The notes: generated by a model from the sequence alone, not told the origin. Counted from the first letter of the stretch, positions 16,939 to 28,393 are shown. The stretch is 64,000 bases of DNA from Paenibacillus wulumuqiensis (GCF_000971965.1 NZ_KQ040792.1:496001-560000), one strand, 5' to 3'. Translations and numbers: made by a program.

Positions 16939-18480
16939 ATGAAGACAACAGGAGTAACACTGCGCGAACTGCTGCAGATTCCGCTGCTTCGGAGCGCCAG
17001 CGTCATCAGCGGAGCGCGCGGACTGGAGCGGCCGGTACAATTTATCGATATTATGGAGACCCCGGATCTGGACGGCTGGGTCCGGGAAGGTGTGCTGCTG
17101 ATGACAACCGCCTATCCGATCCGGCATGAACCCGGACGACTGTCCAATATGATCGTCGCCTTGTCAAAAGGGCGGGCAGCCGGTCTTGCGATCAAGCCGG
17201 CGCATTTTCTGCAGGGCATACCGGAGGAGGCGATCCGGTTGAGTGAAGAATGCGGACTGCCGCTGATCGAGCTGCCGCCGGATATTCCGTATACGGAAAT
17301 TACCCAGGCGGTGATGGAACAGGTGCTGGATCGCCAGGCTTCCATGCTGCGGCGGTCGGATGAAGTGTACCGCAAGCTGACCATGATGGTGCTGGAGAAT
17401 ATCGGCATCCAGGCGGTCAATGACCATGTATCCGATCTGCTCAAGGCACCGGTCGCCGTGATTGATAATACCGGCGTCACGATCGTCTCTTCCCCGGCAG
17501 GATGGGATTACCGGCAGGCAGATCATCCGCTCAGCTGGAATATCAATGTAGATCGGCGCAGCGTTGCCCGCCTGATCGTGGATAAGGAAAAGCTGGACGC
17601 GATGGAAGAGGTCGGTGTGGAGCAGGCACGGTTGGTACTGGCGCTGGAGCTGATGCGCAACAAGATCATCGAGGATACGGAGAGCCGTTTGCGCGGCAAC
17701 TTTATCGATGAACTGATGACCCCGCCGGTTCCACCGCGCCAGGAAGTGGAGCAGCGCGGACGCCAGCTGGGCATGAATCCGGCGCAGCAGTGGGAGATTG
17801 TCGTGATCGAAGGCCAGACGGCTCCCGAGGAAGAGTGGATGAATCATCTACTGTCCATCGAGGCGGACAAATATGGAGTTCGTCCCCATGTGGAATTCCG
17901 CAGCAACCGTGCCATTTTGTTCCTGCCTACCCCACCTTCGGAGCAGGAACAAGTTGCAGATGGCGAAGAGAAGGAGATCCCGTGGGATACCATTATCGCT
18001 GGCTGGTTAAATGACCGTCAGGGCCATCTGCATGGCTACCGCGCAGGCATCGGCCGGCCGAAATGGCTGTGGGATATCCACCATGGATACAGCGAGGCAC
18101 GCAGCGCACTGACCATCTCGCGCCGCTTGAGCGGAGGCGGTTCACTGACCGCATTCAAGGATGTGGAGATTTACCACCTGCTGCGCGGCTCGGTCGATGA
18201 GCGAGGCTTTGGCGAACTGTTCGACCGCAAGCTCGGTCGGCTCCGGCAGTACGATGAAGAGCATCACAGTGATCTATTGCGCACACTGTTCTTTTACCTG
18301 GACAGCCGCGGCAGCCTGATGGATACAGCCAACCACCTGTTTATCCACCGCAATTCGGTCAAGTACCGGCTCGACCGAATCCGTGATATCACCGGCATCG
18401 ACCTGAACGACCCGCACCAGCAGTTTATCATTCATATGTGCCTGATCTATTACTACCTGATGGAGCATCCGGAAGACTGA
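16939..18480 (+). CDS. PucR-family transcriptional regulator
   Basis: 513 aa. The N-terminal PucR domain (residues 1-125) is followed by a middle regulatory region and a C-terminal HTH_30 (LFIHRNSVKYRLDRIRDITG near the end). Such proteins regulate purine or amino-acid catabolic genes in response to metabolites. It follows the M29-like hydrolase gene closely, suggesting it controls that unit. An intrinsic terminator lies 35 bp after the stop. Confidence 0.88.
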   Translation: MKTTGVTLRELLQIPLLRSASVISGARGLERPVQFIDIMETPDLDGWVREGVLLMTTAYPIRHEPGRLSNMIVALSKGRAAGLAIKPAHFLQGIPEEAIRLSEECGLPLIELPPDIPYTEITQAVMEQVLDRQASMLRRSDEVYRKLTMMVLENIGIQAVNDHVSDLLKAPVAVIDNTGVTIVSSPAGWDYRQADHPLSWNINVDRRSVARLIVDKEKLDAMEEVGVEQARLVLALELMRNKIIEDTESRLRGNFIDELMTPPVPPRQEVEQRGRQLGMNPAQQWEIVVIEGQTAPEEEWMNHLLSIEADKYGVRPHVEFRSNRAILFLPTPPSEQEQVADGEEKEIPWDTIIAGWLNDRQGHLHGYRAGIGRPKWLWDIHHGYSEARSALTISRRLSGGGSLTAFKDVEIYHLLRGSVDERGFGELFDRKLGRLRQYDEEHHSDLLRTLFFYLDSRGSLMDTANHLFIHRNSVKYRLDRIRDITGIDLNDPHQQFIIHMCLIYYYLMEHPED

Positions 18481-18515
18481 CTCGATGTTCTGTCTGCCAT
18501 AGATTCTTCAACACC

Positions 18516-18555
18516 AAGCAATGCCCGGCTGAAAAAGCTGGGGCATTGCTTTTTT
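18516..18555 (+). terminator. Intrinsic terminator after the PucR gene
   Basis: Stem AAGCAATGCCCGGCT with AGCTGGGGCATTGCTT, then TTTTTT. The rest of the 18.48-18.89 kb gap holds only the promoter of the chemoreceptor gene. Confidence 0.9.
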
Positions 18556-18711
18556 GTTAGGCAGGCTAGCCGGAGAACATGCCCTTCCTTTATTCCTTTC
18601 CGGAGTGGATAAAGGAATCCACCGCAACCTGGCAAGCGGCAGATCCCATTCTATCACTGCTGAAATTTGCTGAAATCCCCGCCGAATTTCAAATTTTAAG
18701 TAAATAAATAT

Positions 18712-18738
18712 TAACTAATCTTCCCTTACCTCCGATTA
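18712..18738 (+). promoter_or_regulatory. SigD-like promoter for the chemoreceptor
   Basis: TAAC, then exactly 15 nt, then TCCGATTA resembles the motility sigma factor consensus TAAA-N15-GCCGATAT (3 of 4 and 5 of 8 bases). Chemoreceptor genes of Bacillus are commonly sigD-dependent. The site is 150 bp before the start codon. Confidence 0.45.
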
Positions 18739-18887
18739 AAGGTAGTGTTGAGTTAGTTAATAGCAGCTTCGGAACCTGTCATCGAATACAGCATCCTAGA
18801 ATCTGCAGAATATATTCAGGTTCATAAGAAACTGGCACAATTGTGGATCAGAGGACAAAGCGATGTCCGAGGGGGAATCAGGGGTTT

Positions 18888-20594
18888 ATGAAAAGATTGG
18901 GATTTAGGGAGAAAATGGTGATTTTCATCAGTCTGGTGATTATCATCGGCAGCGGAATGCTCGGATATTATGCCGTGAAGAAAGCGGATCATCAGATCGT
19001 GGGAGCTGCGCAGAAAAAACTGCTCGGTGATCTGGACACCGGCATGCTGCTGATTGATGCCATGTATCCGGGGGAGTGGTCAGCACGGGATGGCAAGTTG
19101 TACAAAGGTACGACTGTTATGAACGATAATTTTGACTGGCTGGATACCTTTGGCAAGAAAACAGGCGATACCGCGACACTCTTTTTGCAGGATACGCGTG
19201 TAGCGACCAATGTGATCAAGCCGGACGGCAGCCGTGCTGTCGGCACGAAAATTTCCGATAAGGTTGGCAATATCGTGCTCAAGCAGGGACAGCCATACAC
19301 CGGTGAAGCCGAGGTTGTCGGTCAGGTCAATCAGGCCGCCTATGTACCGCTTCACAATGCAGCCGGTGATATTATCGGCATCTGGTATGTCGGTGTGCCG
19401 AATGCGCCGTATGAGCAGGCCAGTGACGAGTTTGAACGGGGAATTATTCTGTTTATCATTTTTGAAGTCATCGCAGCGATTGTCGTAATCTGGCTGCTGA
19501 CCAAGCGTATGCTGCGTCCGCTCGTCATGATCACGCGTGCCGCAGAGCAGGTCGCCGGCGGCAGTCTGCAGGTGGAACTGCCGGAAGTAACGAGCCGGGA
19601 CGAGATCGGCAGACTGTCCGCCTCGATCCGTACAATGATGGACAATCTGTCCCATCTGATGCAGGATATCCGCCAGAATATGTATTCTTCGGCCAGTCAG
19701 ATCAGCTCCTCATCCGAGCAGTTCTCACGTTCCCTGGAGGAGATGAGCAGCTCGTACAGCCAGGTCGTTGTCAGCAACAAGGAAATGAACGAGAACGCCG
19801 AAGCCGGCAGCCGGGTACTGCATGATTCGATGGAGACGATGAATGCACTGTCACAGCTGATCCAGCGTGCAGCCATACGTGTGAATGGCGCCGTACAGGA
19901 TTCCCAGTATACCCGTGAGACCGCCCAGCTGGGCAAGGAAACGATGGCCCAGACGATTGATGCGTTGGACAGTTTTGCCCGCTCTTCGGTGGAAAATGCC
20001 CGTATCGTCGGTCAGCTGGCGGAGTATTCCAAGGAAATCAAATCGATCGCCCATACCATTTCCGGTATCGCCGGTTCGACCAATCTGCTGGCACTCAATG
20101 CTTCGATTGAAGCGGCGCGTGCGGGGGAAGCGGGACGCGGCTTTGCCGTGGTTGCTTCCGAGGTACGCCAGCTGGCAGAACAGGCCAGCGAGGGAGCCAA
20201 CTCGGTCGAGGAATTTACGAGCAAGATGAGCGATTCGCTCCAGCAGGCGGTTGATATGCTTCAGCAGGGGCGGACGCATCTGGATACCGGACGCGCAGCC
20301 GCCCAGTCTTCCGGGGAAGCGCTGGAAGCGATCTGGCAGGCGGTGGGTACAACGGCAGCGAGCGTACAGGAAGTGTCCGTGATTGCCCGTGAGAAGGTAG
20401 AACATGCCAAGCGCGTGACCGGCATGATGAGCAAGCTGGAAGAGACGATGGAGCATACATTGTCCGCTTCCAGTCGTGTACTGGCAATTTCCGAGACGGC
20501 AGCGAGCGAATTGGAGACACTGGCCGCCGGTTCACAGGAACTGGATGCGATGTCCAGCCAGCTGCAATCTGCCGTATCCAAAGTATTATCCTAA
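18888..20594 (+). CDS. Methyl-accepting chemotaxis protein with Cache-type sensor
   Basis: 568 aa. Membrane helix 1 lies at residues ~10-28, then an extracellular Cache-like domain of about 150 residues ([33 protein letters not shown]). Helix 2 is near 200, followed by HAMP and the cytoplasmic signalling domain with the hairpin tip [20 protein letters not shown]. It senses a small external ligand and controls CheA. ATG 18888 follows AGGGGGAATCAGGGG; an in-frame GTG at 18843 would add a non-membrane extension. It is a single gene closed by its own terminator. Confidence 0.93.
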   Translation: MKRLGFREKMVIFISLVIIIGSGMLGYYAVKKADHQIVGAAQKKLLGDLDTGMLLIDAMYPGEWSARDGKLYKGTTVMNDNFDWLDTFGKKTGDTATLFLQDTRVATNVIKPDGSRAVGTKISDKVGNIVLKQGQPYTGEAEVVGQVNQAAYVPLHNAAGDIIGIWYVGVPNAPYEQASDEFERGIILFIIFEVIAAIVVIWLLTKRMLRPLVMITRAAEQVAGGSLQVELPEVTSRDEIGRLSASIRTMMDNLSHLMQDIRQNMYSSASQISSSSEQFSRSLEEMSSSYSQVVVSNKEMNENAEAGSRVLHDSMETMNALSQLIQRAAIRVNGAVQDSQYTRETAQLGKETMAQTIDALDSFARSSVENARIVGQLAEYSKEIKSIAHTISGIAGSTNLLALNASIEAARAGEAGRGFAVVASEVRQLAEQASEGANSVEEFTSKMSDSLQQAVDMLQQGRTHLDTGRAAAQSSGEALEAIWQAVGTTAASVQEVSVIAREKVEHAKRVTGMMSKLEETMEHTLSASSRVLAISETAASELETLAAGSQELDAMSSQLQSAVSKVLS

Positions 20595-20600
20595 TCATAC

Positions 20601-20650
20601 AAATGCCCGCTGAACCGGTGGAATTACCACCGTGCGTCAGCGGGCATTTA
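20601..20650 (+). terminator. Intrinsic terminator after the chemoreceptor
   Basis: AAATGCCCGCTGA pairs with TCAGCGGGCATTT, with an inner GGTGG/CCACC stem. It may also serve the convergent LOG-family gene. Confidence 0.82.
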
Positions 20651-20740
20651 TAATAATCGAGGCAATGTCTGCTGCTTGATGCAGTAACCAATATGCGTAA
20701 TCCGCCTACCATACTGGTCAGTAAAAGAGCAGCTGGCAGC

Positions 20741-21325
20741 TTACTGGCAGCCGGTCGGATTCCAGCGCAGATCCGAGGTGATCGGCAGTTCATGACTGAC
20801 CGCTTGGATAATCTCCTCCGGATCGTCAGAGACGAACAGCCGGCTCAGACAGGATTCCCCGGTAAAGCCTTCGTTCATGCTGTGCCGGACCATCTCCAGC
20901 AGCGGATCGTAGTAGCCGCGAATATTGTACAGACCGAGTGGTTTATTGTGAATGCCGATCTGGGACCAGCATAATACTTCGAATAGTTCCTCCAGTGTAC
21001 CGAGCCCGCCGGGCAGTGCGATAAAGGCATCTCCCTGCTCCTGCATCATGGCTTTGCGTTCGTGCATGCTGCCCACCTGTATCATCTCTGTTAATCCCTG
21101 ATGTACCCGCTCGCCGTGCAGCAGTCCGCCCGGCATGATACCGGTCACTTTGCCGCCGGAAGCCAGCGCCGCATCCGCTACCGCACCCATCAGACCCAGA
21201 CGCGACCCGCCGTAGATCAGGCGGTAGCCGAGACCGGCAATATGAGTACCCAGCTGTGCAGCATACTGAAGGTAATCGGGATGATGTCCTGCTGCTGATC
21301 CTGCAAATACACAGATCGACTTCAT
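20741..21325 (-). CDS. LOG-family nucleotide 5'-monophosphate phosphoribohydrolase
   Basis: 194 aa. The defining motif PGGLGTLEE is present, together with GGSRLGLMGAVADAAL. Family members release the base from nucleoside monophosphates, including cytokinin precursors. The ATG whose complement is 21323-21325 has AAGGAG 8 nt upstream and is preferred over an in-frame GTG 9 bp earlier. It is a single gene. YvdD-like proteins of Firmicutes have this size. Confidence 0.9.
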   Translation of the reverse strand: MKSICVFAGSAAGHHPDYLQYAAQLGTHIAGLGYRLIYGGSRLGLMGAVADAALASGGKVTGIMPGGLLHGERVHQGLTEMIQVGSMHERKAMMQEQGDAFIALPGGLGTLEELFEVLCWSQIGIHNKPLGLYNIRGYYDPLLEMVRHSMNEGFTGESCLSRLFVSDDPEEIIQAVSHELPITSDLRWNPTGCQ

Positions 21326-21495
21326 GCTGTTCACTCCTTACAAGGGAATAATTTACAGTATACCATAGTATATATAACCTTTATTTACGCAGTTCATTGG
21401 GAAATAAGGTCTTATGCAAAATAAATAACGTTTTATACAAAATAAACATAGGGCAGGCTTTCCGCTGCACGCCTACCCTTCATCAATCCGACAGC

Positions 21496-21530
21496 AAAAA
21501 TCCCCTGCCGGATGATACATGGCAGGGGAT
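21496..21530 (-). terminator. Intrinsic terminator of the SDR gene
   Basis: Stem ATCCCCTGCC/GGCAGGGGAT with a run of T on the minus strand, 23 bp beyond the SDR stop codon. Confidence 0.85.
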
Positions 21531-21552
21531 AGCAGGGTGGAAAAGGTAAGAA

Positions 21553-22272
21553 TTACTGTGGATTATTGGTCCAGATGCCGGCTGTTTTCAGTACGACACG
21601 GGAAGGCAGCTTGAGACCGGCGAGTACCAGTTCAGCCACATCTTCCGGCTGCAGCATACGATCTTCATCGCCGATCGGCAGACCGGCATTGACCGCCAGC
21701 GGCGTATTCACGGTGCTCGGGTTGAGCGCAGTGACACGGATATTGGACTTGCGCACTTCCTGCATCAGGGCTTCAGTCATGCCGAGCAGGGCGAACTTGG
21801 ATGCACAGTACGCCGAACCTGTCGCAAAGCCGCGCTCACCGGCAGTAGAAGCAATATTAATAATATCGCCGCTGCCCTGTTCGATCATCGCCGGCAGCAG
21901 CTCATGGGTCACATAATAAGCGCCCATCAGGTTGACACGGATAATCTGTTCCCATTGTTCCGGGTCCATCTCCGCCAGTTTGCCAAAGGAAGCCGTACCG
22001 GCATTGTTGATCAGAATGTCCACATGACCGAGTGAAGCGGCCAGTTCGGAGACGGCAGCACGGGCTTCCTGGGAGTTGGACACGTCAGCGGCAGCAGTGA
22101 ATACCTGTACACCGTGCTGTTCGGACAGTGTGCTTTTCAGTTCGTCCAGATCGGCAGCTGTGCGCGCGAGCAGACCCAGATTGACGCCTTCGCGTGCGAG
22201 TGCCTCGGCGATTGCTTTACCGATCCCTTTGCCGGCACCGGTAATAATGGCTGTTTTATTGCGTAATTCCAT
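21553..22272 (-). CDS. Short-chain dehydrogenase/reductase (FabG-like)
   Basis: 239 aa. Nucleotide-binding TGAGKGIG lies at residues 11-18, NNAG at 89-92, and catalytic Ser142, Tyr155 and Lys159 (YCASK). This is the classical SDR fold, with NADP preference suggested by the following basic LLARTAAD region. B. subtilis YgfF/FabG-like proteins are the closest in layout, but the substrate is unknown. The ATG is preceded by a weak GGAGGTTATC site. It is monocistronic. Confidence 0.88.
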   Translation of the reverse strand: MELRNKTAIITGAGKGIGKAIAEALAREGVNLGLLARTAADLDELKSTLSEQHGVQVFTAAADVSNSQEARAAVSELAASLGHVDILINNAGTASFGKLAEMDPEQWEQIIRVNLMGAYYVTHELLPAMIEQGSGDIINIASTAGERGFATGSAYCASKFALLGMTEALMQEVRKSNIRVTALNPSTVNTPLAVNAGLPIGDEDRMLQPEDVAELVLAGLKLPSRVVLKTAGIWTNNPQ

Positions 22273-22466
22273 GATGAGATAACCTCCATTTTCACGATAA
22301 TATCCTACGGCAATAGTATACTACTAATGTTCCCGCAAAAAAAATGTTTCACGATATTTGTAAAAGGGTAATCAAATTGGTTACATATTCCGACATATTC
22401 TTGTATAATAGTTCAATAATTTCAAAAACTTGAAATGACCGAACTAAATTTCAGGAAAGTGTAGGG

Positions 22467-22952
22467 ATGCCTGTGGACCAACGTCACGTCAAAACAACCA
22501 TTCAGACTCTTCTTCATCGCGCAAATAGTGATGTACGGGTTCGCACCAGAAAAAGATTTCCGGGTCCTCGTTCCGTAGGCGGAAAGTTCGGCATGAACAG
22601 CCGCATGATCACATTGTATCTCCATGAAATCGAAGAACAGTGCTTTAACTTATTCGGTTCCTTAAAACATGTGAATGATTATTTCACCATCATCCTGGCA
22701 CATGAACTCGGCCATGCCGAGGACCCGATGCTCGAACAGCTGGCAGATGATCTCGACGAGTGTACCGACCCGCTGCTGCGTGCACGCATCGCGCTGCGGA
22801 TCGAGGAAAATGCATGGGAATTTGCCCGTGTGCTCGTTCCCGAGGTGAGCAGCTATGTATTCGAACAGATCGTGGACTGCTCGCTGGAAGCTTATTATGA
22901 CGCAATTGACCGTGCTGCTGCTGAAGGTACCGGCCTGGAAGTGATCGCCTGA
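22467..22952 (+). CDS. Putative HExxH zinc-dependent peptidase-like protein
   Basis: A 161-aa protein without a recognised family name. It contains ILAHELGHAEDP, an HExxH zinc-binding and catalytic motif preceded by hydrophobic residues as in metallopeptidases. A later Glu in RIEENAWEFARV could be the third ligand, as in gluzincins or ImmA/IrrE-like proteins. No signal peptide or membrane helix is visible, so it should act in the cytosol. The ATG follows AGTGTAGGG, a modest ribosome binding site. It is a single gene behind a 194-bp upstream gap. Confidence 0.72.
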   Translation: MPVDQRHVKTTIQTLLHRANSDVRVRTRKRFPGPRSVGGKFGMNSRMITLYLHEIEEQCFNLFGSLKHVNDYFTIILAHELGHAEDPMLEQLADDLDECTDPLLRARIALRIEENAWEFARVLVPEVSSYVFEQIVDCSLEAYYDAIDRAAAEGTGLEVIA

Positions 22953-23202
22953 TGCCGCTGAGATGGAGTGTTCCCATGGAAGCTGGCTTTCCGGTCCAGC
23001 CCAGTGCTGCTGCGGTTAATTGGACGATGATGATTATAGATTAGAGACAGATTGCTGAGTGTATCATACGGCGATCTGTCTTTTATTTTGCCATTTTTCC
23101 GGTTCGGGCTTGGTGAATGATCCCGGATAAGGTATGGTAAAAGGAAATGATATCCATATCAAACTGACACAGGTGAACCAGACACGGAGGGAGATTACAC
23201 AG

Positions 23203-23664
23203 ATGGCAAACTATATCGGCTGGATTCGATCCAAAGTAGGCAAGGAGCATATTTTCACTAACTTTGCCGGAGCGATTATTACCAACGAGCGGGGCGAGAT
23301 TCTGCTGCAAAAGCGCCGGGATAACGGCCAGTGGGGCTTTCCCGGTGGAGCGATGGAACTCGGTGAATCGGCAGAAGACACGGTTAAACGGGAAGTGATG
23401 GAGGAGACCGGTTATGCGGTAGAGATCCGTTATCTTCAGGGTGTCTACACCCGGTATGATTATACGTATCCGAACGGAGACAGCGCTCAGACGATGCTGA
23501 CGGCCTTTGTCTGCCGGATCACCGGCGGCGAGCCGCTGACGGAGAATGAAGAGACGAGGGAGCTGCGCTTTTTTGCACCGGAGTCGGCCCCGCCGCTGTT
23601 CAACCGGCAGAATGTGGACATGCTGGCTGATTTCCGCGAAGGTCGCAAAGGTGTGTATCGGTAA
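23203..23664 (+). CDS. NUDIX hydrolase
   Basis: 153 aa with a complete Nudix box: GGAMELGESAEDTVKREV followed by MEETGYAVE fits GX5EX7REUXEEXGU. It hydrolyses a nucleoside diphosphate linked to another moiety; the substrate is not determinable. ATG 23203 lies 10 nt after ACGGAGGGA and is preferred over an in-frame ATG 69 bp upstream. The N-terminal segment NYIGWIRSKVGKEHIFTNFA is typical of the Firmicute YtkD/MutT-like subgroup. Confidence 0.9.
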   Translation: MANYIGWIRSKVGKEHIFTNFAGAIITNERGEILLQKRRDNGQWGFPGGAMELGESAEDTVKREVMEETGYAVEIRYLQGVYTRYDYTYPNGDSAQTMLTAFVCRITGGEPLTENEETRELRFFAPESAPPLFNRQNVDMLADFREGRKGVYR

Positions 23665-23773
23665 CTATGACTAGGTGTGTATGCACTGCGCAGTCGAATG
23701 CTTTCCAGCAATCGGATAGCCAGATTGGTGCTCATCAGTATAGTTTTTGATATACAGCTGTTTTATAAGAAAA

Positions 23774-23804
23774 GAGGGCATTCCTTTTAGCCGGGAATGC
23801 CCTC
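23774..23804. terminator. Bidirectional terminator between NUDIX and MetY genes
   Basis: GAGGGCATTCC pairs with GGGAATGCCCTC; A- and T-rich flanks on both sides suit the convergent genes. Confidence 0.8.
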
Positions 23805-23923
23805 GTTCTTTATGTTCTGCTTCCACCTACATACTACTAATAGTCGTGTCATATGGAGTACTCATATCATCTTATAACACAGCTGCCAAAGCAATATCCT
23901 ACTTCAACCACCTTTTTTCCGAA

Positions 23924-25312
<1,389 letters not shown>

Positions 25313-25400
25313 CTATTCTCGCACGGGGCTGTTCAATATTCAAGCGGCAAATATCAATTTTGGAATATTCCATCTTCTATTGGAAAGTTGAATATAAAGA

Positions 25401-25430
25401 ACAGCCGCAGCGTGACGTCGCTGCGGCTGT
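25401..25430 (-). terminator. Intrinsic terminator of the glycosidase-like gene
   Basis: A perfect 12-bp stem ACAGCCGCAGCG/CGCTGCGGCTGT with a 6-nt loop, followed by TTCTTT on the minus strand. Confidence 0.82.
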
Positions 25431-25440
25431 TGGGCATGAA

Positions 25441-27720
25441 TCATTGTTCTTTTTTGGCAGGCTTGGCATACTTGGCATAGGCTTCCTGCAGAATCGGATA
25501 GCTCTTTTTCGGACGCTCATGGGCGACCGGTTCGTTCCATGGCTCCCAGGTATAACTGCCAAATTCCGGCGCATTAACAGCAGTCTGGCTGTTTTTTGGC
25601 ACCAGCAGCGGTGAGGCTTTGACACCATCGGTCTTCTGCGGGGCGATGCCTTTGGCCTGATACGGATTCTCCCAGACTGTCAGAGAGCTCGGGTCCATAA
25701 AGCCAAGCAGCATCCACGGGATCGCGAATTCGATCACATTGTCCTTCGCATACCAGTCGGACAGGTTGTTGAATTCCGGGCTGGCCGGATCGTTGATACC
25801 GTGGTGCAGTCTACCGACCTCCAGTTCCTCAAACGGCATGGTGACTTTAGTCTGCGGCAGATACAGCTCCCGGTTCAGCGCGAGCTTCCACGGCAGGAAG
25901 TAACCGGCCGCTCCATTGGCATATTTCGGATCATACGGGATTTCCTTGCGGGAAGCGCCATACAGATACGTATGCTGGTCGTAGGCGCTGTTGATATAGA
26001 GATGACCGTCCTTATCCGTATTGCCTTGAAGGCTCAGCAGGAACTCGATCGGCTGGTCAAAGGTCACGCCAGGCGCCTTGTCGGACTTGAGGCTGCCTTC
26101 GCCATTCGTATTGAAGCCGATATACAGGTTGTTCTGGCTGAAATCCCAATTGCCCTGTTTTTTCTCCAGTTTGATATACAGATTGGCGGCATCATGGGTC
26201 ATCTGCATCGTCATATCCGGATAATCATGGGTGACCGCCGTCTGGTTTTTGTTCCAGTCTTCGGTCTTGCCATCCAGATGGATCATATCATCCGCACTGG
26301 CGCCCGGTTCCACAGCGATCACGCCAAAATGCTCTTCATTGGTCAGACGGCTGCGCCACATGGCCCGGCGATCGGCCGGTTCCAGATCAATTGTATTCCA
26401 CGTGAACTTGAACCATTCATCCTGCCATTCGAACAGCAGAGCACCATCCAGACTCTCATCATAAATATCCTTGACCATTCCGGCATTCAGCTTGCCCTGC
26501 TCCTCTTCGGTATGCATCCCCTGGTTCCGTCCGAGCGGTCCATAGTGAGCCATCCCGCGTGAGCTGGGCATCCCGAACTCGGCGACGATAAGCGGGATGC
26601 CCTGGTGATGCTTCCGCATATCATGCAGATAACCGGCATACGGATTGACCGTACCATCGGCTTTTTTGTATTTCCGGTACTCCGGCTGCTGGCGCAGCAG
26701 ATCCGGATAATACGGATAAATATGATAGGAGGAAAAGTAGCCGGCCTGCCAGTTATTCGCCACCGGCTTGATATTCATCGGGTCGACCGATACCAGATCT
26801 TCCTGTGCCAGCGGTTCGTTCGGATGCTCCAGGGGATCTGTCGTTACCCAGTTGGTAAAGGACATCGGATGCTGCCATCCGTATTTCATATCTGCTTCCG
26901 CCGCTACATCGAGCATGCTGGCCAACCAGCTCTCAAAGGCAGTAGCGTCCGCGTCTGCGCTGAAGTACTTGCCTTTGTACGGCGGTTGATCCGGGTGGGC
27001 CTTGTCGGTGACATCGACCGTATACGGGAACCACTCTGTCCCAATGATCCAGCCGAGCAGATAAGGGGAGACATCCGCCGTATACTGCCCATGCGCATGA
27101 CCGGGACTCTCGGCAATCGTAATCCGTCCGTGGATCGCTCCTACCGCTTCCTGAATTTCCTTGGTAAATGTCTGGGTGATCTCCGGCGTATAGGCATCGC
27201 GGCCTCTGGAGTCTTCCCCGATCAGCTCTTCTTCCGGTGACCAGACCCCCTGCATCAGGTACAGAGGTTCCTTTTGCGTCTCGTTGTACTCCTTGAGCGC
27301 TTCATAGAAAAAAGGAGGCAGGATCGTATAGATCCGCAGTACCCGAATATTCATCGCTTTCATTTCCGGGAACCAGCGCAGATAGTCTTCCTTGGTCGGA
27401 CTCAGTTCTCCGGGATAATGGCCGGGCGTTGTCGCACCAAGGTTAATGCCTGCCCAGAAGGAAGGCTGCCAGGTACTGCCGTCATACACAGCGAGCTGCT
27501 CACCCACTACAGTGGAGGTACGCTTCACTCCGCCCTTGTCGACGACAGGCACGGTATAGGCATTGTCCCCAGGAACGGAAGGCGTGCTACCAGCAGATTC
27601 GTCTGCAGGATTGCCGCGCAGCAGCCAAAAGGAAAAGGCGGCGATGACGACAACCGCAGCTACGACAGTGATGATCAGTGGACGGTTTAAGCGTTGATTT
27701 GTTCTTTTTCGGGATCGCAT
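25441..27720 (-). CDS. Membrane-anchored glycoside hydrolase-like protein
   Basis: 759 aa. A basic N-terminus and one membrane helix (residues ~15-35) anchor it with the rest outside. Residues ~60-470 look like a TIM-barrel glycosidase of the GH-A type. Features are LRIYTILPPFFYEAL, SPGHAHGQY, a candidate acid in LEHPNEP and a candidate nucleophile Glu in IVAEFGMPSSRG. The C-terminal ~260 residues begin with HLDGKTEDWNK and hold a beta-sandwich-like region resembling DOMON/CBM9-type modules. The start at 27720 follows AAAGGATGACTCT; the longer frame to 27987 is rejected because it overlaps the divergent gene. The substrate is unknown. Confidence 0.75.
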   Translation of the reverse strand: MRSRKRTNQRLNRPLIITVVAAVVVIAAFSFWLLRGNPADESAGSTPSVPGDNAYTVPVVDKGGVKRTSTVVGEQLAVYDGSTWQPSFWAGINLGATTPGHYPGELSPTKEDYLRWFPEMKAMNIRVLRIYTILPPFFYEALKEYNETQKEPLYLMQGVWSPEEELIGEDSRGRDAYTPEITQTFTKEIQEAVGAIHGRITIAESPGHAHGQYTADVSPYLLGWIIGTEWFPYTVDVTDKAHPDQPPYKGKYFSADADATAFESWLASMLDVAAEADMKYGWQHPMSFTNWVTTDPLEHPNEPLAQEDLVSVDPMNIKPVANNWQAGYFSSYHIYPYYPDLLRQQPEYRKYKKADGTVNPYAGYLHDMRKHHQGIPLIVAEFGMPSSRGMAHYGPLGRNQGMHTEEEQGKLNAGMVKDIYDESLDGALLFEWQDEWFKFTWNTIDLEPADRRAMWRSRLTNEEHFGVIAVEPGASADDMIHLDGKTEDWNKNQTAVTHDYPDMTMQMTHDAANLYIKLEKKQGNWDFSQNNLYIGFNTNGEGSLKSDKAPGVTFDQPIEFLLSLQGNTDKDGHLYINSAYDQHTYLYGASRKEIPYDPKYANGAAGYFLPWKLALNRELYLPQTKVTMPFEELEVGRLHHGINDPASPEFNNLSDWYAKDNVIEFAIPWMLLGFMDPSSLTVWENPYQAKGIAPQKTDGVKASPLLVPKNSQTAVNAPEFGSYTWEPWNEPVAHERPKKSYPILQEAYAKYAKPAKKEQ

Positions 27721-27919
27721 AGAGTCATCCTTTACATCAGAATAGAAATACCTGTATCCATACAGTACCACAAAGAAACCATAATATATCAGCAAAACCA
27801 TTACCTTACATAAAAGTCTGAGCGAATTCGGATAAATCTTACAAATTTCGTTCAATTTCTCCACTTTTGTTGTCAGTGGAATCATACCGGGTAAGTGCAA
27901 CAGAGGGAGGCGATACATT

Positions 27920-28255
27920 ATGAGAAAACGTCGGACAGCCCGATCCTTGCAGCCGGCCGTCAAAAGCCGCCGCATGCGTATACGCAAGCCGGATGACTAC
28001 AAACTGGCAGTCGAATTCAAAAAACGCCGACTGGTAGCCGAGAACCGCTATGAGCTAATTAGTCTGCTGAACGATATGATTACAACCGTCTGCTTTTTGG
28101 TCGGCAGCTATTTTTTCTTTACCAGTCAGACCAAGACCGGAACCGTCATGTTTGTTATCGGCAATGCGAATACATTATTTAGAGCCATCCTTTCATTAAT
28201 ACGCAAATTCCATGTGGAATGGATGACAGAACAAGGGCAGACGAGCGAGAAATAG
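27920..28255 (+). CDS. YrhK-like membrane protein
   Basis: 111 aa. A very basic N-terminus of about 35 residues is followed by a YrhK-like domain: ENRYELISLLNDMITTVCFLVGSYFFF, then a second helix VMFVIGNANTLFRAILSLIR. There are two membrane segments; function unknown. AGGGAGGCG lies 9 nt upstream of the ATG. It is divergent from the glycosidase-like gene, with a 199-bp promoter region between. Confidence 0.8.
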   Translation: MRKRRTARSLQPAVKSRRMRIRKPDDYKLAVEFKKRRLVAENRYELISLLNDMITTVCFLVGSYFFFTSQTKTGTVMFVIGNANTLFRAILSLIRKFHVEWMTEQGQTSEK

Positions 28256-28393
28256 GTAGCCTGGGAGCAGCGGGAAATAACAGGATCATCAAGCTATCCA
28301 AATGATATAGGTTGCACCGAAACAGGTCAGCCAAGTTGCCTAGACAATATTGCGCAGGGATACGCCAGCTTCCCTGGTCCTGTTATGATGCAA

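Noticed and set aside
16128-17006. 292-codon minus-strand ORF
   Set aside because: Antisense to the M29-like and PucR genes; repetitive Gln/Arg/His composition typical of shadow frames.
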